Assembly (NCBI GenBank): GCA_963799425.1
Contig: CAWCXA010000019.1
Coordinates: forward strand, 62,001 to 126,000
Source: CAVWSM01 sp963799425
GTDB taxonomy: Bacteria; Actinomycetota; Actinomycetes; Jiangellales; Jiangellaceae
Reading direction: 5' to 3'
Length of the DNA: 64,000 bases
In this document: in pieces, positions 39,815 through 48,544 of the stretch
Position numbering within the stretch: position 1 is the first letter of the stretch
Layout: every line of letters begins with the position of its first letter
Program-made: the position numbers and the translations under genes
The notes under the pieces: model-generated
Databases searched by the model: none
What the model saw: only the letters and a program-made list of their open reading frames with translations
Told to the model about the DNA's origin: nothing

Positions 39815-40903
39815 TCAGATAACGCGGCTGATCGCCGAAGCCCTGTCGATCGTCGCCGAGCCGACGACCCGAGAGCCGTCGTAGAGCACGACCGCTTGGC
39901 CGGGCGCCACACCACGCAACGGCTCGTCGAGCTCGACATGAACGGCGTCGCCATCGGCCACGGCGCGTGCAGCGACGGGCTCACCGTGCGCGCGCACCTG
40001 CGCGGTGCAGCGCAGCTCGGACTCCGGCGCTGGGCCACACCACCGCGGCGACGTGCCGACGAGCGTGGTGACCTCGAGCCGTGGGGCGGCTCCGACCGTG
40101 ACAGTGCGCGTCACCGGCGAGATGTCGAGCACATAGCGCGGCTTGCCGTCGGACGCGGGTGTGCCGATGCGCAGGCCCTTGCGCTGGCCGACAGTGAAGC
40201 CAAAGGTGCCGTCATGCTCGCCAAGCCGCGCGCCCGACTCGTCGACGATATGGCCCCGGGCAGTGCCCAGCCGGTCGCGGAGAAAGCCGGCCGTGTCACC
40301 GTCGGCGATGAAACAGATGTCGTGGCTGTCGGGCTTGCGTGCGACGGCGAGCCCGCGCTGCGCCGCCTCGTCACGTACAGCCGCCTTGTGGCTCACCCCG
40401 AGCGGGAACTCGGCGTGCGCGAGCTGCTCGGCGATGAGGACGCCGAGGACGTACGACTGGTCCTTGTCGGGGTCGACGGCACGGTGCAGCTCCCGACCGT
40501 CCGAGCCGTCCACGATGCGCGCGTAGTGGCCGGTGGCGACGGCGTCGAACCCGAGCGCAAGGGCGCGGTCGAGCACGGCGGCGAACTTGATGCGTTCGTT
40601 GCAGCGCAGGCACGGGTTAGGCGTGCGGCCGGCCGCGTACTCCGCGACGAAGTCGTCGACCACGTCAGCGCGGAACCGCTCGGCGAGATCCCAGATGTAG
40701 AACGGAATCCCGAGCACGTCGGCGGCGCGGCGCGCGTCGCGCGAGTCCTCGATGGTGCAGCAGCCGCGCGCGCCGCTGCGGAACGACTGCGGGTTGCTTG
40801 ACAGTGCCAGGTGCACACCCACGACGTCGTGCCCGGCGTCAACCATGCGCGCGGCCGCAACTGCGGAGTCGACACCACCCGACATCGCTGCCAGGACTCG
40901 CAT
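39815..40903 (-). CDS. mnmA: tRNA-specific 2-thiouridylase
   Basis: 362 aa. Adenylates and thiolates U34 of Lys/Glu/Gln tRNAs with sulfur relayed from IscS. PP-loop SGGVDS at residues 8-13; catalytic Cys98 in TPNPCLRCN and Cys197 in DSHDICFIADG form the persulfide/disulfide pair. C-terminal beta-barrel intact. The start lies 2 bp beyond the iscS stop, so the sulfur donor and acceptor are co-expressed; the same order is found in mycobacteria. Confidence 0.97.
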   Translation of the reverse strand: MRVLAAMSGGVDSAVAAARMVDAGHDVVGVHLALSSNPQSFRSGARGCCTIEDSRDARRAADVLGIPFYIWDLAERFRADVVDDFVAEYAAGRTPNPCLRCNERIKFAAVLDRALALGFDAVATGHYARIVDGSDGRELHRAVDPDKDQSYVLGVLIAEQLAHAEFPLGVSHKAAVRDEAAQRGLAVARKPDSHDICFIADGDTAGFLRDRLGTARGHIVDESGARLGEHDGTFGFTVGQRKGLRIGTPASDGKPRYVLDISPVTRTVTVGAAPRLEVTTLVGTSPRWCGPAPESELRCTAQVRAHGEPVAARAVADGDAVHVELDEPLRGVAPGQAVVLYDGSRVVGSATIDRASAISRVI

Positions 40904-40905
40904 CC

Positions 40906-42090
40906 TCAGCCCACCCCCGCGACGTTGACGAGACCGGCGGCGCGGGCGCGCTCAACGACCGGGCCGATGTGCGTGGCGACCGCGTCGATGTCGGCGTCGG
41001 TGGTGGTGTAGCCCAAGGAGAAGCGGAGCGACGCGCGCACCAGGGACTCACCGACACCCATGGCGATCAGGACGTGCGAGGGCTCGGCCACGCCCGCCGC
41101 GCAGGCGGCGCCGGTGGAGCAGTCGATGCCCAAGCTGTCGAGCAGGAGGAGCAGGCTGTCGCCCTCGCAGCCGGGGAATGACAGGTGCGCGATGCCGGCC
41201 AGCCCGGCCGGGTCGCCGTTGCGTACGGCATCCGGCACCTCGCGCTGGACGGCGTCGACGAGGCGGTTGCGCATGCGGGTCAGGCGCCCGACCTCGGCGA
41301 TGCGGCGCTCCTCGGTCATCGTCACGGCAAGCCCGAGCCCGGAAATCGCTGCGGTGTCAAGGGTGCCGGAGCGGACGTCGCGCTCCTGCCCACCGCCGTG
41401 CATGACTGGTACGAGCGGCGCGTTCCGGCGGGCAAGCAGGGCACCGACCCCGGTGGTCGCGCCGATCTTGTGCCCGGACAGGGCAAGCGTCTCGAGACCA
41501 CTGGCGGCGAAGTCGATGGGCAGCTGGCCCACGGCCTGCACGGCGTCGCAGTGCACCGGGATCCCGTGCCTGTGGGCGGCATCGACCACCTCAGCGATGG
41601 GCTGGACCGTGCCGACCTCGTTGTTGGCCCACATGACTGTAACGAGGGCGATCGTTTCTGGGTCGCGGTCGAGCGCGGCGTTGAGAGCGTCGAGGCGTAC
41701 GCGGCCGAAGCGGTCGACTGGCAGCCACTCAACCTCGGCGCCCTCTTGGCTCGCCAGCCAATGCAAGGAGTCCATCACCGCGTGGTGTTCGATGCTGCTG
41801 GCGATGATGCGGCGGCGCTGCGGGTCGGCCTGCCGGCGGCCCCAATAGAGGCCCTTCACCGCGAGGTTGTCGGCCTCGGTGCCACCGGAGGTGAAGACGA
41901 CCTCGGTGGGCTGGGCACCGAGTGCGGCGGCGACCCGCTCGCGAGACTCCTCGACGTGCAGCCGGGCGGCCCGGCCGGACGTGTGCAGCGACGACGGGTT
42001 GCCGGTCTCGCGCAGCGCCGACGTGACTGCCGCCACCACCTCCGGAAAGACCGGGGTGGTGGCGGCGTGGTCAAGGTAGGCGCGCGACAT
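40906..42090 (-). CDS. iscS: Cysteine desulfurase (IscS/NifS type)
   Basis: 394 aa. Releases sulfur from cysteine as a persulfide. PLP Lys208 in ALSGHKIGATTGVGAL; His in IASSIEHHAVMD; active-site Cys in the loop STGAACAAG. Group I (IscS-like) by length and the loop. ATG 42090. Supplies MnmA directly downstream and probably Fe-S assembly. A palindromic repeat lies just upstream of its promoter region. Confidence 0.95.
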   Translation of the reverse strand: MSRAYLDHAATTPVFPEVVAAVTSALRETGNPSSLHTSGRAARLHVEESRERVAAALGAQPTEVVFTSGGTEADNLAVKGLYWGRRQADPQRRRIIASSIEHHAVMDSLHWLASQEGAEVEWLPVDRFGRVRLDALNAALDRDPETIALVTVMWANNEVGTVQPIAEVVDAAHRHGIPVHCDAVQAVGQLPIDFAASGLETLALSGHKIGATTGVGALLARRNAPLVPVMHGGGQERDVRSGTLDTAAISGLGLAVTMTEERRIAEVGRLTRMRNRLVDAVQREVPDAVRNGDPAGLAGIAHLSFPGCEGDSLLLLLDSLGIDCSTGAACAAGVAEPSHVLIAMGVGESLVRASLRFSLGYTTTDADIDAVATHIGPVVERARAAGLVNVAGVG

Positions 42091-42110
42091 GGCAGAACAA
42101 GGGTACGTGG

Positions 42111-42190
42111 CCGACCATGCGGTCAGCGCCCGCCGATCATGCGGTCGGCGCCCGTTTTGGCCTCAGAACGGGCGCCAACCGCATGGTCGG
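42111..42190. repeat. Three copies of a 22-mer (two direct, one inverted), repeat family C
   Basis: CCGACCATGCGGTCAGCGCC.. at 42111-42132 and its variant at 42133-42154 are directly abutting. A third copy at 42169-42190 is inverted, with two mismatches to each. Copies 2 and 3 form a long hairpin with a 14-nt spacer and TT/AA ends. The element fills the gap between etfA (stop 42205) and iscS (start 42090), so it may terminate etfBA or bind a regulator of iscS-mnmA. Confidence 0.75.
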
Positions 42191-42204
42191 CGCGGTTTGA
42201 GCGG

Positions 42205-43161
42205 TCAGGCCTTGCGCTTGCGGATCTCCTCGGCAGCCTGCGGCAGCACGGTGTGCAGGTCGCCGACGACGCCAAAGTCGGCCATGGCGAAGATCGGCGC
42301 CTCGGCGTCCTTGTTGACCACGACAATCGTGTTGGCGGTCTGCATGCCGGCCCGGTGCTGGATGGCACCCGAGATGCCGGCAGCGACGTAAAGCTGCGGC
42401 GAGACCGTCTTGCCGGTCTGGCCGACCTGGTGCGCGTGCGGGTACCAGCCGGAGTCGACTGCTGCCCGGGAGGCACCGACGGCCGCGCCGAGCGCGTCGG
42501 CGAGCGCCTCGACCGGCTTGAAGTCACCGGCCGTGCCGCGCCCACCGGACACCACGATCGACGCTTCGGTCAGCTCCGGACGACCCGACGCTTCCCGCGG
42601 CGCCCGAGCGGTGATGCGCGCCGCCTTGGCGGTCTCCGACAGCTCGACGGCCACCGGCACGACGGTTGCCTCGACCGGCGCCTCCTCGGGTGTGACGGCG
42701 TTGGGCTTGACCGCGATGACCGGGACGCCCTTGGTGACCCGAGACGTCACCGTGAACCCACCCGCGAACGCGGACTGCGTAGCCACCGGACCGTTGTCAC
42801 CGGCGACTACGTCGACGGCGTCGGTGATGATGCCCGAGCCGAGCTTGACCGCGAGCCGTGCGGCAACTTCCTTGCCCTCCGCTGTGGCGGGGACGAGCAC
42901 GGCTGCTGGCTCGGCAGTAGCGGCGACCGCCGCGAGGATCTCTGCCTTGGGTGCCACGAGGTAGTCGGCGAGCGACGGATCGTCGGCGACGTGCACAGTC
43001 GCCGCACCGTACGAGGCGAGCGTCGGTACCGCACCCTGCGCGCCGGCGCCGACAACGACCGCTGACGGCTCGCCGAGCCGTCGCGCGATGGTGAGCAGCT
43101 CGAGGGTGGTCTTACGGACGGAACCGTCGACGTGGTCGACGAGGACGAGGATCTGCGCCAC
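42205..43161 (-). CDS. etfA: Electron transfer flavoprotein alpha subunit
   Basis: 318 aa. Carries FAD and passes electrons from acyl-CoA dehydrogenases to the respiratory chain. The C-terminal FAD domain shows VSGGRGTAGDFKPVEALADA, GWYPHAHQVGQTGKTVSP and LYVAAGISGAIQHRAGMQ. GTG 43161 with GGAGCA, 12 bp after etfB. Same etfB-etfA order as mycobacterial fixA-fixB. Confidence 0.96.
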   Translation of the reverse strand: MAQILVLVDHVDGSVRKTTLELLTIARRLGEPSAVVVGAGAQGAVPTLASYGAATVHVADDPSLADYLVAPKAEILAAVAATAEPAAVLVPATAEGKEVAARLAVKLGSGIITDAVDVVAGDNGPVATQSAFAGGFTVTSRVTKGVPVIAVKPNAVTPEEAPVEATVVPVAVELSETAKAARITARAPREASGRPELTEASIVVSGGRGTAGDFKPVEALADALGAAVGASRAAVDSGWYPHAHQVGQTGKTVSPQLYVAAGISGAIQHRAGMQTANTIVVVNKDAEAPIFAMADFGVVGDLHTVLPQAAEEIRKRKA

Positions 43162-43173
43162 AACTGCTCCTGT

Positions 43174-43956
43174 TCAGATGAACTTGCCGGCGGCGAGGAA
43201 CTCGGCCAGCTCAACGCCGCCGTTGCCCTCGTCCATCACGATCGTGCCCTGGCTGCGCGGCGGTCGCGGCGTGACAGTCTCTACCGCGCTCGACGCGTGC
43301 GCCAGGCCAACCTCTTCGGCGTTGACGCCGAGGTCAGCGAGCGACCACGTCTGCACCGGCTTCTTCTTCGCCGCCATGATCCCCTTGAACGACGGGTAGC
43401 GCGGCTCGTTTATCTGGTCGGTCACCGACACCACAGACGGGAGGGTCGCCTCGATCGTCTCCGATGCCGTGTCGCCGTCACGCCGGATCGTCACGGCGCC
43501 ATCGCCAACCGTGACCTCGGCCGCGAACGTCACCTGTGGCAGCCCGAGGCGCTCCGCGAGCATCGCCGGGACGACGCTCATGCCGCCGTCGGTGGACGCC
43601 ATGCCGCACAGCACCAGGTCATAGGACCCGACCTTCTCGAGTGCCTTGGCGAGTACGAGAGACGTCGCAAGCGCGTCTGACCCGTGCAGCGAGTCATCGA
43701 GAATGTGTACGCCCGCGTCCGCGCCCATCTGCAGCGCCTTGCGGATCGCGTCGGCAGCACCCTCGGGGCCCATCGTCACCACGGTGACCTCGCCCTCGGA
43801 TGCCTCCGCGATCTTGAGCGCCTCCTCCACCGCGTACTCATCCAGCTCGGACAGCAGCCCGTCCACCCCAACCCGGTCGGTCGTGTGGTCGGTGGGATTG
43901 AAGACACGGTCTGCCGTCGCATCCGGCACGTGCTTGACGAGAACGGCAATGTTCAT
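43174..43956 (-). CDS. etfB: Electron transfer flavoprotein beta subunit
   Basis: 260 aa, ATG 43956 with AGGAGG upstream. AMP-binding beta subunit: MNIAVLVKHVPDATADRVF, LNEYAVEEALKI-like segment SELDEYAVEEALKIAE, GADAGVHILDD and GMASTDGGMSVVPAMLAERL. Partner of EtfA. First gene of the etfBA operon; a near-palindrome 107 bp upstream may be its operator. Confidence 0.96.
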   Translation of the reverse strand: MNIAVLVKHVPDATADRVFNPTDHTTDRVGVDGLLSELDEYAVEEALKIAEASEGEVTVVTMGPEGAADAIRKALQMGADAGVHILDDSLHGSDALATSLVLAKALEKVGSYDLVLCGMASTDGGMSVVPAMLAERLGLPQVTFAAEVTVGDGAVTIRRDGDTASETIEATLPSVVSVTDQINEPRYPSFKGIMAAKKKPVQTWSLADLGVNAEEVGLAHASSAVETVTPRPPRSQGTIVMDEGNGGVELAEFLAAGKFI

Positions 43957-44062
43957 GGCCTGTGTACGACCTCCTGCTCACGGGTTGATTTCTCGGCACA
44001 GCCTGCCAGCCGCCCATTCGGGCCAGCCAACAGGCCGTGGAACGTCACGATGCCGCAAATGT

Positions 44063-44074
44063 TACTCGCGGGTA
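44063..44074. promoter_or_regulatory. Near-palindrome TACTCGCGGGTA upstream of etfB
   Basis: TAC-T-CGCG-G-GTA is symmetric except for one pair. It lies 107 bp upstream of the etfB ATG, between tesB and etfB. The form resembles TetR-family sites in acyl-CoA metabolism, but no such regulator is in the window. Confidence 0.4.
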
Positions 44075-44135
44075 GGAGCCGAGGCATGTGGCCTCCAACA
44101 CGCGATCTGGAGCGACGCGCCGTACGTACTTGGCT

Positions 44136-45059
44136 CTAGCGGTGCGGACGCAACACGGTCTCCTGGACGACGGATGCAACGAGTCGGCCATCGCGCGCGA
44201 AGAAATCGCCGAACGCAAGGCCCCGGCCGTCTCCCGCGGATGGGCTGCGCTGTACCACAAGCAGCCAGTCGTCGGCTCGGAACGGGCGATGGAACCAGAC
44301 GGCGTGATCAAGCGACGTGATGAACATCCCCGCCCTCCCAGGTCCCTCTCGCAGCGGCCGCGGAGCCTCTAGGTCCAGCGCGGCCACCGACGCGAGCATG
44401 AGGTCGGAGGCATAGGTCAGGGCGCACATGTGCAGCAGCGGATCGTCGGCCAGCGGTTCGGAGGACTTCACCCAGAGCCGCTGTTCGTTGCCGCCCGGCG
44501 ACACGGACTCGGGTGGCGGCACAACCCGCAGCTCTAATGCGTGCCCGAAGCCAGCCTGCCCGTAGCTCTCCGGATCGGCCCTCGCCCAAGTCTCAAAGGC
44601 GTCGGGGAGGTCGTCCGGCGCCGGCGTCACCGGCATCGTGAGCTGACGTTCCTCGGTCTCCTCGGGGAACTTGAAGGATGCGGACAGAATGAAGATCGCT
44701 TCGCCGTTCTGGACCGCGGTCACGCGCCGGGTCAGATAGCTGCGGCCGTCCCTGAGTCGTTGCACCTGGTAGATGATCGGCCGTCGGGGGTCGCCAGGGC
44801 GCAGGAAGTAGCCGTGCAGCGAGTGCGCCCGGCGCCCGTCATCGACCGTGCGGCCGGCGGCGGTCAAGGCCTGCGCCGCAACCTGCCCACCGAAGACACG
44901 CAAAGGCGCCCCGGCGTGGCACCAGCCGCGGAACAAGTCGCGGTCGAGCTGCTCCAGACTGAGCAATCCCGTGAGCCCGACGCCTGGTGGCATGGCCTTC
45001 GCGGCCGTCGTCTGCTGGGCGTCGCGTTCGGCAGGAGGAATCCTGCTGGCTCGAGGCAC
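44136..45059 (-). CDS. tesB: Acyl-CoA thioesterase II
   Basis: 307 aa from GTG 45059 (GGTGAG upstream; an ATG at 44993 is an alternative). Double-hotdog enzyme cleaving acyl-CoA to acid and CoA. First hotdog: FGGQVAAQALTAAGRTV and HSLHGYFLRPGDPRRPIIYQ. Second: YASDLMLASVAALDL and SLDHAVWFHRPFRADDWLLV, with Asp and Gln/Thr catalytic positions as in TesB (SLDHAVWFHRPF). It lies upstream of etfBA on the same strand, and both concern acyl-CoA metabolism. Confidence 0.93.
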   Translation of the reverse strand: MPRASRIPPAERDAQQTTAAKAMPPGVGLTGLLSLEQLDRDLFRGWCHAGAPLRVFGGQVAAQALTAAGRTVDDGRRAHSLHGYFLRPGDPRRPIIYQVQRLRDGRSYLTRRVTAVQNGEAIFILSASFKFPEETEERQLTMPVTPAPDDLPDAFETWARADPESYGQAGFGHALELRVVPPPESVSPGGNEQRLWVKSSEPLADDPLLHMCALTYASDLMLASVAALDLEAPRPLREGPGRAGMFITSLDHAVWFHRPFRADDWLLVVQRSPSAGDGRGLAFGDFFARDGRLVASVVQETVLRPHR

Positions 45060-45355
45060 TGATGCTCACCGGTCTTCTCTGAGTGCGGGGCTGATGGCCG
45101 CCCGGTTGCCGAATCTTCGGCAAGGGGAGAACCGCTATCAAGTCAAACTGGGTTGCCCCAGTGGCGTCCACTTGACTCCCCACCCGCCGCGCCGGATTCG
45201 GGCGGGCGACAGTCATTTGTCAGGCGCCGCCAACAGCGTAATTGTTAGCATATCTAAGTGATTTGGCGGTCCGGCCGCCCACTGGAGGCCGTCGAACTCG
45301 GTGAAATCGGGCGCTGGCCGGACGCCGGCAGGGGGCGCTGGCACAATCTGTCCCC
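45060..45355. other. 296-bp divergent intergenic region tesB/glgX
   Basis: No gene seen. It separates two divergently transcribed genes and should hold both promoters. An unusually A/T-rich patch at 45241-45262 includes TTAG-CATAT-CTAA (45245-45257), a small dyad of the sort bound by MarR-type regulators. Confidence 0.4.
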
Positions 45356-47482
<2,127 letters not shown>

Positions 47483-47505
47483 CGAGCAACTTGGGCAAAT
47501 CCGCA

Positions 47506-47528
47506 CGCAACCGACCGGGTCGGTTGCG
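47506..47528. promoter_or_regulatory. 11-bp perfect palindrome before the L,D-transpeptidase gene
   Basis: CGCAACCGACC-G-GGTCGGTTGCG spans 47506-47528 with perfect arms and one central base. It lies between the glgX stop and the ATG at 47542. No T-run follows, so an operator is more likely than a terminator. Related sequences (CAACCCG, CCAACC dyads) occur in the glgP/glgE divide. Confidence 0.5.
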
Positions 47529-47541
47529 CGTCTTCCGTAGC

Positions 47542-48453
47542 ATGAACACCGTGCTCCGGCCGCAGAAGACACTCGTACTCGCAGCGATGCTCGCGCTGCT
47601 GTCCGTGACGGCCGCTGCCTGCGGGCAGGATGGCGTGCAGCCCGATGCGGCACAGAGCGGTGCGGCTGCCGGGTCAACGCAGGAGCCGTCCGACCCGCCC
47701 ACCTCCGCCACCGCGACCGCGACCGAGACACCGACCCCAACGCCCACGAGCTCCTCACCGGCGCACGCAGAGACGACTCCGCCACCCGCGCCTGCCCCGA
47801 CGACCCCGCCACCCGCGCCCGCGACTCTCGAGCCGGCGCCGACGCCCACCGGGCCTCCGTCGTTGCGAGCCGGCGACAGCGGCCCCGAGGTGGCAGCCCT
47901 ACAGCAACGCCTGACCGAGCTTGGCTACTGGCTCGGCACGCCGGACGGCAACTTTGGTGGTCTCACCAAGCAGGCCGTCTATGCCCTGCAGAAAGCCGCC
48001 GGGGTGGGTGCCGACGGTGTCGTAGGCCCCAACACCCGCGCGGCGCTCGAGGCCGGCACCCGCCCGTCAGCGCGCAGCACCGGCGGCCACGTCGTAGAGG
48101 TCGACCGCGAGCATCAGCTGCTGCTGCTGGTCAACGACGGCCGGGTGGACCACATCCTCAACACGTCGACCGGCACCTTCAAGCACTACACGCACGAGGG
48201 CCGGCGCCTCCTCGCCGACACCCCGGAGGGGCAGTGGGAGGTCTTCCGCCAGGTCGACGGCTGGCGTGACGGCGAGCTTGGTCGGCTCTATCGACCCAAG
48301 TACTTCAACAATCAGGGCATCGCCGTACACGGCTATGAGAGCGTGCCGCCCTATCCCGCGTCGCACGGCTGCGTGCGCGTGACCATCGCCGCCATGGACT
48401 GGCTGTGGGCCAACGACCAGCTGCCGAAGGGCACGCCCGTCTGGGTCTACTGA
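47542..48453 (+). CDS. L,D-transpeptidase lipoprotein with peptidoglycan-binding domain
   Basis: 303 aa. Signal peptide with lipobox VTAAAC, then a long Thr/Pro/Ala-rich linker (about residues 35-105). PG_binding_1 domain at about 108-165 (LRAGDSGPEVAALQQRL, GVVGPNTRAALEAG). YkuD domain with catalytic HGYESVPPYPASHGCVRV. The short catalytic part and direct PG-binding/YkuD order suggest a cell-wall cross-linking or anchoring enzyme. The ATG at 47542 gives a proper signal peptide; a GTG at 47479 overlapping the glgX stop would not. Confidence 0.9.
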   Translation: MNTVLRPQKTLVLAAMLALLSVTAAACGQDGVQPDAAQSGAAAGSTQEPSDPPTSATATATETPTPTPTSSSPAHAETTPPPAPAPTTPPPAPATLEPAPTPTGPPSLRAGDSGPEVAALQQRLTELGYWLGTPDGNFGGLTKQAVYALQKAAGVGADGVVGPNTRAALEAGTRPSARSTGGHVVEVDREHQLLLLVNDGRVDHILNTSTGTFKHYTHEGRRLLADTPEGQWEVFRQVDGWRDGELGRLYRPKYFNNQGIAVHGYESVPPYPASHGCVRVTIAAMDWLWANDQLPKGTPVWVY

Positions 48454-48468
48454 AGCCGGCCACCACTA

Positions 48469-48538
48469 GGACTTGCCCCGCCCCGACAGGCCTGAAGCCC
48501 TTGTGGTGCGGGGAAAGTCCTGCTGAACGTGGTCATTC
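48469..48538. terminator. Palindromic element, repeat family A copy 2, between convergent genes
   Basis: AGGACTT (48469-48475) pairs with AAGTCCT (48515-48521), extended by CCCCGC/GCGGGG inside. The segment 48479-48538 aligns with the right-hand 60 bp of the 11577-11666 element (about 80 percent identity by eye), including ACAGGCCT, AAGCCC, GTGGTGCGGGG-like and ACGTGGTCATTC stretches, but its outer left arm is lost. Lies between convergent L,D-transpeptidase and glgP genes. Confidence 0.75.
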
Positions 48539-48544
48539 GGCCGC

